DNA of 64,000 bases from Vibrio mediterranei (GCF_900088415.1 NZ_FLLQ01000003.1:1-64000), one strand, 5' to 3'. Positions 10,159 to 20,943 are shown, counted from the stretch's first letter. Translations and numbers: made by a program. The notes: a model not told the origin generated them from the letters alone.

Positions 10159-10593
10159 ATGCGTTTGAATACTCTATCACCGGCTGCGGGTTCTAAGCCT
10201 TCTAAGAAGCGCGTAGGTCGTGGTATCGGTTCTGGCCTAGGTAAAACTGGTGGCCGTGGTCACAAAGGCCAAAAATCACGCTCTGGCGGCAGTGTTCGTC
10301 CAGGCTTCGAAGGCGGTCAAATGCCTTTGAAACAGCGTCTACCTAAATTCGGTTTCACTTCTCGTAAGAGCCTAGTGTCTGCTGAAGTTCGTCTAGCTGA
10401 GCTAGCGAAAGTAACTGGTGATGTTGTTGACCTAAACAGCCTTAAAGCAGCTAACGTTATCACTAAGAACATCGAATTTGTAAAAGTTGTTCTTTCAGGT
10501 GAAATCAACAAAGCTGTGACTGTTAAAGGTCTACGCGTGACTAAAGGCGCTAAAGCTGCAATCGAAGCTGCAGGCGGTAAAATCGAGGATTAA
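10159..10593 (+). CDS. rplO: 50S ribosomal protein L15
   Basis: A 144-residue L15, the E. coli length. A long Gly/Arg/Lys-rich N-terminal extension ([20 protein letters not shown]) penetrates the 23S core, followed by a globular domain. It is a late 50S assembly protein and precedes secY, as in nearly all bacteria. Confidence 0.98.
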   Translation: MRLNTLSPAAGSKPSKKRVGRGIGSGLGKTGGRGHKGQKSRSGGSVRPGFEGGQMPLKQRLPKFGFTSRKSLVSAEVRLAELAKVTGDVVDLNSLKAANVITKNIEFVKVVLSGEINKAVTVKGLRVTKGAKAAIEAAGGKIED

Positions 10594-10613
10594 TCTCGAG
10601 GGACGAGGTACAG

Positions 10614-11948
10614 ATGGCTAAGAAACCAGGACAAGATTTTAGTAGTGCTAAGAGCGGCTTAAACGAACTCAAGTCGCGCCTTTTATTTGTAATTGGTGCA
10701 CTTTTAGTGTTCCGCGCTGGCTCTTTTGTGCCGATTCCTGGTATTGACGCGGCTGTACTTGCCGATTTGTTCGAACAGCAAAAAGGTACCATCGTAGAAA
10801 TGTTTAACATGTTCTCCGGTGGTGCATTAGAGCGTGCATCTATTTTAGCACTGGGCATCATGCCGTATATTTCGGCTTCGATTGTTGTCCAGTTGCTAAC
10901 TGTAGTTCATCCAGCGTTAGCCGAGCTCAAGAAAGAGGGTGAGGCAGGGCGTCGTAAGATTAGCCAATATACGCGTTATGGTACGCTTGTACTTGCAACA
11001 TTCCAGGCAATAGGTATCGCAACTGGCCTTCCAAACATGGTCAATAATCTGGTTGTTATCAACCAAACCATGTTTACGCTAATTGCTACCGTAAGTTTAG
11101 TAACTGGTACCATGTTCTTAATGTGGTTAGGTGAACAAATTACAGAGCGTGGAATCGGTAATGGTATTTCCATTCTGATCTTTGCAGGTATTGTTGCTGG
11201 ATTGCCTTCGGCAATCGGTCAAACAATCGAGCAAGCGCGTCAAGGTGAACTGCACGTACTTCTTCTGCTGTTGATTGCTGTACTTGCTTTCGCAGTTATT
11301 TACTTTGTGGTCTTTATGGAGCGTGGTCAACGTCGTATCGTCGTTAACTATGCAAAACGCCAACAAGGCCGTAAAGTGTTTGCTGCACAAAGCACGCACC
11401 TACCGTTGAAAATCAACATGGCAGGTGTTATTCCAGCAATCTTTGCATCAAGTATTATCCTGTTCCCAGGAACATTGGCTCAGTGGTTTGGCCAAAATGG
11501 TGAGAGCAGCGCGTTCGGTTGGTTAACTGACGTGTCATTGGCTCTTAGCCCAGGTCAACCGTTGTATGTAATGCTTTATGCTGCAGCGATTATATTCTTC
11601 TGTTTCTTCTACACGGCGTTGGTATTCAACCCGCGTGAAACAGCAGATAACTTGAAGAAGTCTGGTGCGTTCGTACCCGGCATCCGCCCAGGTGAGCAGA
11701 CAGCTAAGTATATTGATAAAGTAATGACTAGACTTACCCTTGCAGGTGCTCTATATATTACCTTTATCTGTCTGATTCCCGAGTTCATGATGGTCGCGTG
11801 GAACGTTCGTTTCTACTTCGGCGGTACTTCACTACTAATCGTAGTGGTAGTAATTATGGACTTTATGGCACAGGTACAGACTCATCTGATGTCACAACAG
11901 TATGATTCTGTGTTGAAAAAAGCAAATCTGAAAGGTTACGGCCGTTAA
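10614..11948 (+). CDS. secY: Protein translocase subunit SecY
   Basis: A 444-residue polytopic membrane protein (E. coli 443) with ten predicted transmembrane helices. The family signature is visible in [11 protein letters not shown] at the first helix and plug region and in the cytoplasmic loops that bind SecA and ribosomes. SecY is the channel of SecYEG, exporting unfolded proteins and inserting membrane proteins. It lies in the spc operon 20 nt after rplO, which ties translocon supply to ribosome synthesis. Confidence 0.98.
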   Translation: MAKKPGQDFSSAKSGLNELKSRLLFVIGALLVFRAGSFVPIPGIDAAVLADLFEQQKGTIVEMFNMFSGGALERASILALGIMPYISASIVVQLLTVVHPALAELKKEGEAGRRKISQYTRYGTLVLATFQAIGIATGLPNMVNNLVVINQTMFTLIATVSLVTGTMFLMWLGEQITERGIGNGISILIFAGIVAGLPSAIGQTIEQARQGELHVLLLLLIAVLAFAVIYFVVFMERGQRRIVVNYAKRQQGRKVFAAQSTHLPLKINMAGVIPAIFASSIILFPGTLAQWFGQNGESSAFGWLTDVSLALSPGQPLYVMLYAAAIIFFCFFYTALVFNPRETADNLKKSGAFVPGIRPGEQTAKYIDKVMTRLTLAGALYITFICLIPEFMMVAWNVRFYFGGTSLLIVVVVIMDFMAQVQTHLMSQQYDSVLKKANLKGYGR

Positions 11949-11987
11949 TCCGGCGGTAGTCTCAGATTTCATTTACGGAGTTTAGCA

Positions 11988-12101
11988 ATGAAAGTTCGTG
12001 CTTCCGTTAAAAAAATCTGCCGTAACTGCAAAGTTATCAAGCGCAACGGTGTTGTGCGTGTTATCTGCAGTGAGCCAAAGCACAAACAGCGCCAAGGCTA
12101 A
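11988..12101 (+). CDS. rpmJ: 50S ribosomal protein L36 (zinc-ribbon type)
   Basis: A 37-residue protein, [20 protein letters not shown] at its start, with zinc ligands Cys11, Cys14, Cys27 and His32. It is therefore the zinc-binding (C+) form of L36. It is the last gene of the spc operon, with GGAG at 11977-11980. L36 stabilises a 23S rRNA junction near the factor-binding site. A zinc-free paralogue under Zur control exists in many relatives but is not in this window. Confidence 0.95.
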
Positions 12102-12127
12102 TTAAGCAGAAATTTTTACTTGAAATT

Positions 12128-12217
12128 AAAGGTATGGTCGAGTATATTCCTCGGCCTACCTTTTGCGTGCAAAAGAAGTAGCACTCCGCAGCGTATCCAT
12201 AACGGGCTTTGCTGCGG
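12128..12217 (+). ncRNA. Alpha operon leader structures (possible S4-responsive site)
   Basis: Between rpmJ and rpsM two stems are visible. The first pairs 12128-12142 with about 12150-12163 (one bulge, one G-T) and is followed by TTTTGCG, so it resembles a weak terminator. The second pairs CCGCAGC (12186-12192) with GCTGCGG (12211-12217), about 30 nt before the rpsM start. In E. coli the rpsM leader folds into a pseudoknot bound by S4, which represses the alpha operon. The position fits, but I did not demonstrate the pseudoknot. Confidence 0.5.
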
Positions 12218-12249
12218 CTATTCTTTTTAAGAAACACTAGGAGTGAATA

Positions 12250-12606
12250 ATGGCCCGTATAGCAGGCATTAACATTCCTGATCAAAAACACGCTGTAATC
12301 GCACTAACTGCGATCTACGGCATCGGTAAAACTCGCTCTCAAGCTATCCTAGCTGAAGTGGGTATTGCTGAAGATGTTAAGATCAGTGAACTAACTGAAG
12401 AGCAGATCGATCAACTGCGTGATGGTGTAGCTAAGTACACTGTAGAAGGTGATCTACGTCGTGAAGTATCAATGAACATCAAGCGTCTTATGGACCTTGG
12501 CTGTTACCGTGGTCTTCGTCATCGTCGCAGTCTACCACTACGTGGACAGCGTACTAAAACCAACGCTCGCACCCGTAAGGGTCCGCGTAAGCCGATCAAG
12601 AAATAA
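12250..12606 (+). CDS. rpsM: 30S ribosomal protein S13
   Basis: A 118-residue S13, the E. coli length, starting [20 protein letters not shown]. It contains the helix-two-turn-helix module and a basic C-terminal tail ([18 protein letters not shown]) that reaches P-site tRNA. It forms bridges to L5 and is the first gene of the alpha operon, with TAGGAG before the ATG. Confidence 0.98.
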   Translation: MARIAGINIPDQKHAVIALTAIYGIGKTRSQAILAEVGIAEDVKISELTEEQIDQLRDGVAKYTVEGDLRREVSMNIKRLMDLGCYRGLRHRRSLPLRGQRTKTNARTRKGPRKPIKK

Positions 12607-12618
12607 TCGGGAAGGTAG

Positions 12619-13014
<396 letters not shown>

Positions 13015-13041
13015 CGTTTCTAGGATAATTGGAGAAGAATC

Positions 13042-13662
13042 ATGGCAAGATATTTGGGTCCTAAGCTGAAGCTTAGCCGTCGCGAAGGTACTGACTTATT
13101 CCTTAAGTCTGGTGTACGCGCGATCGATACCAAGTGTAAAATTGATAACGCACCAGGTGTACACGGCGCTCGTCGCGGTCGTCTATCTGAGTATGGCGTT
13201 CAGCTTCGTGAGAAGCAAAAAGTTCGTCGTATCTACGGCGTTCTAGAAAAACAATTCCGTAACTACTACAAAGAAGCAGCTCGCCTTAAAGGCAACACTG
13301 GTGAAAACCTACTTCAGCTTCTTGAAGGTCGTCTAGATAACGTAGTTTACCGCATGGGCTTTGGCGCAACTCGCGCAGAAGCACGTCAGCTAGTTAGCCA
13401 CAAAGCTATCCTAGTTAACGGTAAAGTTGTAAACGTTCCTTCTTTCAAAGTTGCGGCTAACGACGTTGTTTCTATCCGCGAGAAAGCTAAACAGCAAGCT
13501 CGTATTAAAGCGGCTCTAGAAGTTGCTGAACAACGTGAAAAACCAACTTGGATTGAAGTAGATGCTGGCAAGATGGAAGGTACATTCAAGCGTATGCCTG
13601 AGCGTTCAGATCTATCTGCTGACATTAACGAACACTTGATCGTCGAGCTTTACTCTAAGTAA
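13042..13662 (+). CDS. rpsD: 30S ribosomal protein S4
   Basis: A 206-residue S4, the E. coli length. It carries the S4 RNA-binding domain ([20 protein letters not shown] onward, about residues 94-155). S4 is a primary 16S-binding protein and part of the mRNA helicase site. In E. coli it is also the autogenous repressor of this operon through the rpsM leader. Confidence 0.98.
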   Translation: MARYLGPKLKLSRREGTDLFLKSGVRAIDTKCKIDNAPGVHGARRGRLSEYGVQLREKQKVRRIYGVLEKQFRNYYKEAARLKGNTGENLLQLLEGRLDNVVYRMGFGATRAEARQLVSHKAILVNGKVVNVPSFKVAANDVVSIREKAKQQARIKAALEVAEQREKPTWIEVDAGKMEGTFKRMPERSDLSADINEHLIVELYSK

Positions 13663-13686
13663 GGTTTAAACTAAAGAGAGGACACA

Positions 13687-14679
13687 ATGCAGGGTTCTGT
13701 AACAGAATTTCTTAAGCCACGTCTTGTTGACATCGAACAGATCAGCACGACACACGCAAAAGTAACTCTTGAGCCATTAGAGCGTGGCTTTGGTCACACT
13801 CTAGGTAATGCACTTCGCCGTATTTTACTTTCGTCTATGCCAGGTTGTGCAGTGACAGAAGTTGAAATCGAAGGCGTTCTGCACGAGTACAGCACTAAAG
13901 AAGGCGTTCAAGAGGATATCCTTGAGATACTTCTAAACTTGAAAGGCCTAGCTGTTCGCGTTGCTGAAGGCAAAGATGAAGTGTTTATTACACTGAACAA
14001 ATCAGGCTCAGGCCCTGTTGTTGCAGGTGACATCACCCATGATGGTGATGTAGAGATCGCTAACCCAGAGCACGTTATTTGTCACCTAACGGATGACAAC
14101 GCTGAGATTTCTATGCGAATCAAAGTTGAACGTGGTCGTGGTTACGTTCCAGCTTCAGCTCGTATCCATACTGAAGAAGATGAGCGTCCAATCGGTCGTT
14201 TGCTTGTTGACGCAACTTACAGCCCAGTAGACAAAATTGCCTACGCTGTAGAAGCGGCACGTGTTGAGCAGCGTACTGACTTAGACAAGCTTGTTATCGA
14301 TATGGAAACGAACGGTACTCTAGAACCTGAGGAAGCTATCCGTCGCGCAGCTACTATCCTAGCTGAGCAATTGGATGCATTCGTAGATCTTCGTGATGTA
14401 CGTGTTCCTGAGGAGAAGGAAGAGAAGCCGGAGTTCGATCCTATTCTACTGCGTCCTGTAGACGATCTTGAACTAACAGTTCGCTCTGCTAACTGTCTAA
14501 AAGCAGAAGCGATTCACTACATCGGTGATCTTGTACAGCGTACTGAGGTTGAGCTACTTAAAACGCCAAACCTTGGTAAAAAATCTCTTACTGAGATTAA
14601 AGACGTACTTGCATCACGTGGTCTTTCTCTGGGCATGCGCCTAGAAAATTGGCCACCAGCGTCTATCGCTGAAGATTAA
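13687..14679 (+). CDS. rpoA: DNA-directed RNA polymerase subunit alpha
   Basis: A 330-residue alpha subunit (E. coli 329). The N-terminal dimerisation domain spans about residues 1-235 and includes the [19 protein letters not shown] signature. An acidic linker ([11 protein letters not shown]) leads to the C-terminal domain (about 250-325) with the helix-hairpin-helix that binds UP elements and activators. It is the enzyme assembly scaffold and sits in its usual place between rpsD and rplQ. Confidence 0.98.
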   Translation: MQGSVTEFLKPRLVDIEQISTTHAKVTLEPLERGFGHTLGNALRRILLSSMPGCAVTEVEIEGVLHEYSTKEGVQEDILEILLNLKGLAVRVAEGKDEVFITLNKSGSGPVVAGDITHDGDVEIANPEHVICHLTDDNAEISMRIKVERGRGYVPASARIHTEEDERPIGRLLVDATYSPVDKIAYAVEAARVEQRTDLDKLVIDMETNGTLEPEEAIRRAATILAEQLDAFVDLRDVRVPEEKEEKPEFDPILLRPVDDLELTVRSANCLKAEAIHYIGDLVQRTEVELLKTPNLGKKSLTEIKDVLASRGLSLGMRLENWPPASIAED

Positions 14680-14705
14680 TCGATACTAGTTAGAAGGATT
14701 AGGTC

Positions 14706-15092
14706 ATGCGCCATCGTAAGAGTGGTCGTCAACTCAACCGCAACAGCAGCCATCGCAAAGCGATGTTCAGCAATATGGCTAGCTCTCTTGTACGTCATGA
14801 AGTAATCAAGACTACATTGCCTAAAGCAAAAGAGCTACGTCGCGTAGTTGAGCCTTTGATTACACTAGCTAAGACTGACAGTGTTGCTAACCGTCGTCTA
14901 GCATTTGCACGTACTCGTGATAACGAAGTAGTTGCGAAACTATTCAACGAACTAGGTCCACGTTTTGCTGCTCGTCAGGGCGGTTACACTCGTATCCTAA
15001 AAGCTGGCTTCCGTGCTGGTGATAAAGCTCCAATGGCTTACATTGAGCTTGTAGATCGCCCAGAAGCATCTGAAGAAGCTGCTGCTGAGTAA
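14706..15092 (+). CDS. rplQ: 50S ribosomal protein L17
   Basis: A 128-residue L17 (E. coli 127), starting [20 protein letters not shown], with a short acidic tail [10 protein letters not shown]17 lies close to the tunnel exit. It is the last gene of the ribosomal block and is followed by a strong terminator. Confidence 0.97.
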   Translation: MRHRKSGRQLNRNSSHRKAMFSNMASSLVRHEVIKTTLPKAKELRRVVEPLITLAKTDSVANRRLAFARTRDNEVVAKLFNELGPRFAARQGGYTRILKAGFRAGDKAPMAYIELVDRPEASEEAAAE

Positions 15093-15113
15093 TCAGTAGG
15101 TTCGTAAGAACTG

Positions 15114-15144
15114 AAAAGCCGAGCATTTATGCTCGGCTTTTTTG
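15114..15144 (+). terminator. Alpha operon terminator
   Basis: An 11-bp perfect stem (15114-15124 with 15131-15141) closes an ATTTAT loop and is followed by a T-run. It ends the rpsM-rplQ unit. Confidence 0.92.
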
Positions 15145-15190
15145 TATCTATAGAATTTGCTATCGATAGAACATAGCGTAGCAATGTTGA

Positions 15191-15664
15191 CTATTGCTGC
15201 CATAAGCTACCCAACGAGTTCATTAAGCCACTGCTCGCGCCCTGTGTACCCAGATAATCCAAAATCACAGGTGTGAACTGGGAGATCAAAGCTGGGTCCA
15301 ATCCTACTGATGCAAAGGCATTTTTAACACTTTCCATATTCTCTACGGAACTGAACAAACTACTATTTGTGAGTGAACTTAGCCCTGGAATTAGTGAATT
15401 CAATTCACTCCCTTGTCCTGAGCCCAACTGATTTTTAGCTAGAGAAAGCAGCGCACCAGTGCCTGTTGCTGCCTGTTGTGGTGAAATCGACAGCTCTTTA
15501 ACTAAGTTGTCGACAACTGGTGAGTTAGTTTGAGCCAATTGAGAGGCGCTATTTAATAGACTACTCGCAGAGTCAGAACTAACGCCAGATATATCGAATT
15601 CGGCGTAGCTATTGAATGAGAAGGTGGTAGTTATCGCTAAGGTTAAAATCACACTTTTAGTCAT
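15191..15664 (-). CDS. Secreted DUF2780 family protein
   Basis: A 157-residue protein with a clear N-terminal signal peptide (MTKSVILTLAITTTFSFNSYA, cleavage after YA), so it is probably periplasmic or exported. The mature part is rich in Ser, Leu, Gln and Asn and matches my recollection of the DUF2780 family, known mainly from vibrios and relatives. Helical repeats of the form LLSLAKNQLG are visible, and no catalytic motif is evident. It is a single gene reading against rplQ. Function unknown; the family assignment is from memory and moderate. Confidence 0.75.
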   Translation of the reverse strand: MTKSVILTLAITTTFSFNSYAEFDISGVSSDSASSLLNSASQLAQTNSPVVDNLVKELSISPQQAATGTGALLSLAKNQLGSGQGSELNSLIPGLSSLTNSSLFSSVENMESVKNAFASVGLDPALISQFTPVILDYLGTQGASSGLMNSLGSLWQQ

Positions 15665-15702
15665 GCTTTGTCCTATTAATTATTGATAGTTAAAGCATAG
15701 CG

Positions 15703-15734
15703 TAAAAAAAAGCAGCGCTTAATAGCACTGCTTT
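15703..15734 (-). terminator. Terminator after fklB (minus strand)
   Basis: A stem pairs 15709-15719 with 15724-15734 (one G-T pair, TAAT loop). Read on the minus strand it is followed by a run of T, 22 nt after the fklB stop. Confidence 0.8.
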
Positions 15735-15755
15735 AGATTCAATTTAAATGTGACA

Positions 15756-16379
15756 TTACGCTAGGATGTCTAGAAGCTCTACTTCAAATACAAGAGCAGC
15801 GAATGGAGGGATAGCAGCACCAGCGCCACGCTCACCATATGCTAGGTCTTGAGGGATGTATAGTTTCCACTTAGAACCTACTGGCATTAGTTGAAGTGCT
15901 TCAACCCAACCTTTAATTACGCCAGTCACAGGGAACTCTGCAGGCTGACCGCGAGATACTGAGCTGTCGAAGACAGTACCGTCTGTTAGTTCACCGTGAT
16001 AGTGAACACGTACTGTGTTCTCTGCCGTTGGTACTGTACCGGTACCTTCAGTAATTACTTCGTATTGAAGACCAGACTCAAGAACAGTTACTTCTGAACG
16101 TAGAGCGTTGTCTTTTAGGAAAGCTTCGCCGTCTGCTGCCGCTGCTTTCGCCGCTTCTTGACGAGCTGATTCTGCACGAGTGTGAAGCTCTTGAAGAGCT
16201 GCATTGATTGCGTCGATTTCGATTTCTGGCATGTCACCAGTTAGCGCAGTTGCAATGCCTTTAGCGATTGCGTCTACGTTTAGGCCTTCAAGGCCGCTAC
16301 CTGCAAGTTGTTGGCCCATTTGTAGACCAATACCATAGCTTGCTTTCTGTTCTACAGTTTCTAATTTCACGTCAGACAT
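15756..16379 (-). CDS. fklB: FKBP-type peptidyl-prolyl isomerase FklB (FKBP22)
   Basis: A 207-residue protein (E. coli FklB 206). An N-terminal helical dimerisation domain (about residues 1-110) is followed by an FKBP PPIase domain with the signatures VRVHYHGELTDGTVFDSS and PQDLAYGERGAGAAIPP. There is no signal peptide, so it is cytosolic or released by another route. It catalyses prolyl cis-trans isomerisation and acts as a folding chaperone. It is divergent from the OapA-like gene, the same arrangement as ytfB-fklB in E. coli. Confidence 0.95.
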   Translation of the reverse strand: MSDVKLETVEQKASYGIGLQMGQQLAGSGLEGLNVDAIAKGIATALTGDMPEIEIDAINAALQELHTRAESARQEAAKAAAADGEAFLKDNALRSEVTVLESGLQYEVITEGTGTVPTAENTVRVHYHGELTDGTVFDSSVSRGQPAEFPVTGVIKGWVEALQLMPVGSKWKLYIPQDLAYGERGAGAAIPPFAALVFEVELLDILA

Positions 16380-16590
16380 GACGGTCTCTCTTGCTATTCG
16401 AATGAAGGTGAAAGGATACCAGTTCTAGTGTGAAACCGAAACGCTCTAACCAACTTTTACTAATTAATTCGTTTTCGTTGTTAAAGTTGTGACATTTGAC
16501 TGCTATAAAAGGTAATTCCTGCGATTTTCCTATACTCTAAACGCAGGTTTTTTTAAACTGAAGCGGTTGTTTATTAGGAGACGGAATGTA

Positions 16591-17187
16591 ATGAATCGTC
16601 GTCAAAGAAAGAAGCAAAAAGTTGACCACGTTCAAGTGCTAAAGGACAAATGGCAGGCTCTCGACTTTTCGAGCTTAAAGAAAATAAATAAGCCTGATGT
16701 TTCACAATGGACGTCAAAAATTAAGGCGTTCTGGATGAGACTTCCACGTCTTCATCGACGTCTATTAAGTGTTCTAATTCCTCTATTGGTGGTATTACTA
16801 CTCATCCCAACCAAAAAGAACGAAACCGCTCAAGCGACTCTGGCCAATCAGCGAATCGCTGTAAGTGTTAATACCGAGTCTCTTAGCGAACAACCCTCCA
16901 GCGTGCAGTCTGAGCAGGTAGTAGAAACCAATTGGCGTGAGTATACCGTCAAAAAAGGTGACACACTGGCGCAGGTGTTTCGTAAAAACCAGTTATCTAT
17001 GGCCGACCTGAATTCGTTAGCAAGAATAGAAGGAAGCGACAAACCGTTAAGTCGTATTAAGCAAGGTCAGTTGATTCGGTTCAAATTCAGCCCAGAAGGT
17101 AATCTCGATATTCTACAAATTGAACGTGGCGATCAGTCCATCATGTTCTTTAGACTATCAGATGGAGGCTTCGGTCGTAGTAAGTGA
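16591..17187 (+). CDS. OapA/YtfB-family LysM-like protein
   Basis: A 198-residue bitopic protein. A basic cytoplasmic N-terminus carrying the OapA N-terminal motif and one transmembrane helix (about residues 60-78) are followed by a periplasmic LysM-like OapA domain starting near VKKGDTLAQVFRKNQLS. I chose the ATG at 16591, not the in-frame TTG at 16567, because TTAGGAG lies 10 nt upstream. E. coli YtfB, the likely orthologue, is a division-associated glycan-binding protein, and Haemophilus OapA affects colony opacity and adhesion. The divergent fklB neighbour supports orthology with ytfB. Confidence 0.85.
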   Translation: MNRRQRKKQKVDHVQVLKDKWQALDFSSLKKINKPDVSQWTSKIKAFWMRLPRLHRRLLSVLIPLLVVLLLIPTKKNETAQATLANQRIAVSVNTESLSEQPSSVQSEQVVETNWREYTVKKGDTLAQVFRKNQLSMADLNSLARIEGSDKPLSRIKQGQLIRFKFSPEGNLDILQIERGDQSIMFFRLSDGGFGRSK

Positions 17188-17214
17188 CAACGAAGTAATT
17201 AAGAGCAATTCAAT

Positions 17215-17250
17215 AAACAAAGGGGCCTATATTGGCCCCTTTGTTTATTT
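17215..17250. terminator. Bidirectional terminator
   Basis: A perfect 13-bp stem (17215-17227 with 17234-17246), flanked by T-rich sequence on the right and A-rich on the left, lies between the convergent OapA-like and elaA genes. It overlaps the last codons of elaA. Confidence 0.85.
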
Positions 17251-17697
17251 TAGAAGTTTCATATCTATATGGGGGATATCGTCTTCCAGATACTCTTCAG
17301 AGCAAGCTTCAAAACCGTGTCGCGAATAATATTTTTGTAGATGAGATTGTGCGCCAATCTTTATGGTTTCATTAGGCCAAAGACGCTGGCACTCCAGCTT
17401 GGCTTGAACAATGAGATCATGACCAAGTCCGCCACCTCTATGTGACGCTTTAGTTGCGACTCTACCGATACTCACATAGTCGTAAGTAGTGCCTTTGGGT
17501 AATAGTCTTGCACATGCGACAAGAGTGTCGCCATCATAGCCCATTAAATGATGAACTCCGTTAACTTGGTCATGATTATCCAACTCAGGGTAAGGGCAGG
17601 TTTGCTCTACGACAAACACGTCGACTCGAAGCTTCAACAGTTCATACAACTCAAGTGTGGTTAGCTGGGTAAAGGTTTTAGTGTTCCAATTAATCAT
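17245..17697 (-). CDS. elaA: ElaA-type GNAT N-acetyltransferase
   Basis: A 150-residue GNAT-fold protein matching E. coli ElaA (153 aa) along its length, including LYELLKLRVDVFVVEQTCPY and the acetyl-CoA loop IGRVATKASHRGGGLGHDLI. The substrate is unknown. I chose the ATG at 17697 over the GTG at 17706, since it gives the ElaA-like start MINWNTKTF. It is a single gene, convergent with the OapA-like gene and sharing its terminator. Confidence 0.88.
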   Translation of the reverse strand: MINWNTKTFTQLTTLELYELLKLRVDVFVVEQTCPYPELDNHDQVNGVHHLMGYDGDTLVACARLLPKGTTYDYVSIGRVATKASHRGGGLGHDLIVQAKLECQRLWPNETIKIGAQSHLQKYYSRHGFEACSEEYLEDDIPHIDMKLLK

Positions 17698-17740
17698 AGT
17701 TCTCACTTGTCACTGTTTTTTCTTAGACTAAACGGACAGC

Positions 17741-17770
17741 AAAAAAAAAGCCACGCATTATGCGTGGCTT
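17741..17770 (-). terminator. Terminator after cpdB (minus strand)
   Basis: A 10-bp perfect stem (17748-17757 with 17761-17770) with a three-base TTA loop. On the minus strand it is followed by nine T. It lies 18 nt after the cpdB stop. Confidence 0.9.
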
Positions 17771-17787
17771 AATATCGATTAACTTAA

Positions 17788-19749
17788 TTATTTTTGTAGA
17801 TCGATTTGGTAAACCGCGAAACCGACATCATCAGTAGCGATTTTCTTCATTGGATATTGACCTTTGTCCTCGATGAACTGTGCCGCTTTATCCGATGGTG
17901 ATGTTTCAAAACGAACATCTAATGCAACATCCGCTTTGATAGGAGCAAAACGCCAGTTGTTATCTGCGCTTGGTGTGACTTCACCTTTTTCTTGGCTAAC
18001 TTTAGAGATGTAGTTGGCCACGATAGTACGGTTTTCATCCGGTGAATCAAACGCAATGAAATCACTGCCTGTACCAGGGAACTTGTTGCTGTATGCACGG
18101 TAGTTATTAGTCGCAATGATAAAGGTTTGTTTCATGTCGATTGGTTTACCGTTGTAGGTAAGATCTACGATTCGCTCACTGTTACCATCAAGTAGTTTGC
18201 AGTTACCATCATAACGAGCAGGCTTACTGACATCGACCTGGTAGTTTACCCCGTCCATAACATCAAAGTTATAAGTGCGGAAACCATCCCAATCGATAAG
18301 CGATTGAGGCTGGCTTGATGTCACATCAATTTGCTTGAATTGGCCAGCAGAGCACTCAAGCCACTCTTTGACTTCTTTACCGGTTACTTTCAGAGCAACT
18401 AGTGTATTTGGATAGAGATAAAGGTCGGCTGCGTTACGGAATGTAAGCTGACCTGACTCTACTTCAGTGAAGTTTGCTGGGTCATTTTTACGACCACCGG
18501 CTTTAAATGGAGCTGCAGCAGAAAGTACCGGTAAACCATCTAGGTCCGGATCACCTTGAATCATGGTCTCTACATAGTCTTTTTGCGCTAAGTTGACGAT
18601 TTGAACCGTAGGATCATCCTGAACTAGAGCAAGGAAGCTGTACATCACGTCATTCGCTTTACCAATAGGTTGATTAACGAAGTCGCGTGTTGCATTGTGA
18701 TCTTCTTTGACTGCGCTAACGATGCCTTTATCAGCGTCAACAAGTGGTTTCTTATTGGTAGCGTCGAAAATAGGGCGTGCTTCTGTTTGCGCTTCCGCGA
18801 CTTTCCAGCTATCGCCATCTTGTTCTAACACAAGATCCATCACACCGACGTGGCTACCCCAACGGCCAGGCATAACCGCTGCAACACCGTTAATGGTACC
18901 TTTTTGGTTATCAACGCCTTGAATATTGTCAAAACCTTTACCAGGGAACACGGCATGAGAGTGACCAAATGCAATGGCATCAATACCGTTTACTTCAGAT
19001 AAGTAATAGGTCGAGTTTTCTGCGCCAGCTTTGTAAGGGTCACTTGAAACGCCAGAGTGAGGAATCGCAACAATAATGTCTGCGCCTTCCTTTTTCATTT
19101 GAGGGACGAGCTTTTCAGCGGTTTCTTTAATGTCTTTGGCGAAAACTTTACCTTCTAAGTTCTTCTTATCCCATACCATGATTTGTGGTGGAACAAAGCC
19201 GATATAACCAACTTTAACTTCGTGAGCATTGCCATCAGTGTCTTTGAAGGTGTGTGTTTTGATTAAATAAGGCTTGAAGTAGTGTTCGCCCGTTTTCTTA
19301 TCAAATACGTTAGCGCTGACGTACGGGAAGTTAGCACCTTCCAATGTTGTCGCTAAAAACTCTAGACCGTAGTTAAACTCGTGGTTACCGATGTTACCAA
19401 CATCGTAGTCCAATTGATTCATCGCTTTGTAGACTGGATGTGTTTCACCAGGCTTGATGCCCTTAGACGCCATATAATCGCCCATCGGACTACCTTGAAT
19501 AAGGTCACCGTTATCAACGAGAACACTGTTCGTTACTTCATTACGCGCTTCTTTTACTAGTGTGGCAGCTCGAGCTAAACCAATCTTCTGAGTTGGTTTA
19601 TCTTTGTAATAGTCATAGTCCATGACATTGGTGTGAATGTCAGTTGTTTCGATAATTCGGAGCTTAATTTCATCTGCCATTGCTGGGCCCGCCATCGCTA
19701 GCATGCCACCAAGAACTGCAATTGAAATAGGTTTCACTGCCACTTTCAT
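17788..19749 (-). CDS. cpdB: 2',3'-cyclic-nucleotide 2'-phosphodiesterase/3'-nucleotidase
   Basis: A 653-residue periplasmic enzyme close to E. coli CpdB (647 aa). A signal peptide ends near AMAGPAMA. The metallophosphatase domain shows [16 protein letters not shown] and the histidine pair in [12 protein letters not shown] 5'-nucleotidase C-terminal domain binds the base ([16 protein letters not shown]). It hydrolyses 2',3'-cyclic nucleotides and 3'-nucleotides for scavenging. The frame is open further upstream, but the ATG at 19749 has AAGGA at proper spacing; 19755 is the alternative. Confidence 0.95.
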   Translation of the reverse strand: MKVAVKPISIAVLGGMLAMAGPAMADEIKLRIIETTDIHTNVMDYDYYKDKPTQKIGLARAATLVKEARNEVTNSVLVDNGDLIQGSPMGDYMASKGIKPGETHPVYKAMNQLDYDVGNIGNHEFNYGLEFLATTLEGANFPYVSANVFDKKTGEHYFKPYLIKTHTFKDTDGNAHEVKVGYIGFVPPQIMVWDKKNLEGKVFAKDIKETAEKLVPQMKKEGADIIVAIPHSGVSSDPYKAGAENSTYYLSEVNGIDAIAFGHSHAVFPGKGFDNIQGVDNQKGTINGVAAVMPGRWGSHVGVMDLVLEQDGDSWKVAEAQTEARPIFDATNKKPLVDADKGIVSAVKEDHNATRDFVNQPIGKANDVMYSFLALVQDDPTVQIVNLAQKDYVETMIQGDPDLDGLPVLSAAAPFKAGGRKNDPANFTEVESGQLTFRNAADLYLYPNTLVALKVTGKEVKEWLECSAGQFKQIDVTSSQPQSLIDWDGFRTYNFDVMDGVNYQVDVSKPARYDGNCKLLDGNSERIVDLTYNGKPIDMKQTFIIATNNYRAYSNKFPGTGSDFIAFDSPDENRTIVANYISKVSQEKGEVTPSADNNWRFAPIKADVALDVRFETSPSDKAAQFIEDKGQYPMKKIATDDVGFAVYQIDLQK

Positions 19750-20067
19750 CTTCATATCCTTTGTAGGGGTAATTGATTTTAAACTTGCTAAGTGTAGCAA
19801 TTTGTTGTGTAAGAAAGTTTACGTATACATAAAAAGTGTGATCTTAAATGCACACTCAAGTGCAATCTGATACACATCTCGCAACTTTTGTTTCAAGCCT
19901 AGTTCCATTCGGCAAAATCGGGCGGAAGATGGATCAAAAATTCACATTGTTCTGCGCTAATAAAATCTCCTTAGTGACTTTTGGAATAAAAAATGAAATT
20001 TTAGAATTTCAGGTAATATAGAGGAGTGGTCATAATGCCATCATTCGACTAGCGAAGGATTGTTATT
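19750..20067. promoter_or_regulatory. cpdB/cobA divergent intergenic region with a palindrome
   Basis: 318 nt carry the divergent promoters of cpdB and the sulfate assimilation operon. Toward cobA an inverted repeat TGAAATT-TTAG-AATTTCA (19994-20011) lies directly upstream of a -10-like TAATAT (20014-20019), where a -35 or regulator site would be. A CysB or other regulator site is possible but unproven. I see no small gene here. Confidence 0.4.
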
Positions 20068-20943
20068 ATGGATTCGTCTCAACCACTCCCAACGGGCAAG
20101 GTAGCCACACCAACTTTGGTGAGCAGTTATCGTAAGCCCAAGTTGCCAAGTTCAATATTACGAGCGGGTGAAGTTGCGCTAATTGGTGCAGGCCCCGGCG
20201 ATCCTGAGTTACTTACCCTGAAGGCTCTTAATCTACTTCAACAAGCGGATGTCGTGCTTTACGACTACCTGGTTTCTGATGACATCATGGAGTTGGTGCC
20301 GGAAAGTACCATTTTGGTTTGTGTAGGTAAGCGTGCTGGTCACCACAGTGTTCCGCAAGAGAAGACCAATCAATTATTGGTAGAGTTTGCGCAAAGTGGA
20401 CATAAGGTCGCACGTATTAAAGGTGGTGACCCCTTCGTATTTGGTCGTGGCGGCGAAGAGCTGCAGGTACTCGCGGCAGCAGGCATCCAATTTCAAGTTA
20501 TTCCTGGTATCACGGCAGCGGCAGGTGCGACAGCGTATGCAGGCATCCCGCTTACTCATCGCGACTACGCGCAATCTGCATTGTTTGTTACAGGACATCT
20601 AAAGCCTGACGCTGATGATATGGATTGGTCAACCTTCGCTAGGGGTAACCAAACGCTTGTCATCTATATGGGACTGATGAAGTCCGACTACATACAGCAA
20701 CAACTGCTTGCGCACGGTCGTAGTAACGCCGTTCCAGTCGCAATTATTGAACGTGGGACTCAGCGTTCACAAAAAGTGTTGCGTGGCCAGTTATCGAATT
20801 TACCTGAGTTAGCGCAACAGGCTGAATCACCGTCACTTATTGTTGTAGGAGAAGTCGTCTCTCTTGCTGACGAGCTATCGTGGTTTAATCGAGAGCATGA
20901 TGAGGTTCAGCCAAACCAACGAGTCGCAAGTCAGCGCGCCTAA
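20068..20943 (+). CDS. cobA: Uroporphyrinogen-III C-methyltransferase (SUMT)
   Basis: A 291-residue SUMT, the methyltransferase half of CysG without the dehydrogenase/chelatase half. SAM-binding motifs are GAGPGD (residues 40-45) and [13 protein letters not shown] (119-131). It methylates uroporphyrinogen III twice to precorrin-2, the precursor of sirohaem for sulfite and nitrite reductases. About 30 residues precede the family core, a little longer than typical. It heads cysD-cysN-SLC13-cysC, so its job here is most likely sirohaem supply for sulfate assimilation, not cobalamin. Confidence 0.93.
   Translation: MDSSQPLPTGKVATPTLVSSYRKPKLPSSILRAGEVALIGAGPGDPELLTLKALNLLQQADVVLYDYLVSDDIMELVPESTILVCVGKRAGHHSVPQEKTNQLLVEFAQSGHKVARIKGGDPFVFGRGGEELQVLAAAGIQFQVIPGITAAAGATAYAGIPLTHRDYAQSALFVTGHLKPDADDMDWSTFARGNQTLVIYMGLMKSDYIQQQLLAHGRSNAVPVAIIERGTQRSQKVLRGQLSNLPELAQQAESPSLIVVGEVVSLADELSWFNREHDEVQPNQRVASQRA

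Noticed and set aside
19826..19866. A CRP-like sequence (TGTG...CACA) upstream of cpdB.
   Set aside because: The half-sites are two bases too far apart for the CRP consensus and only one half matches well.
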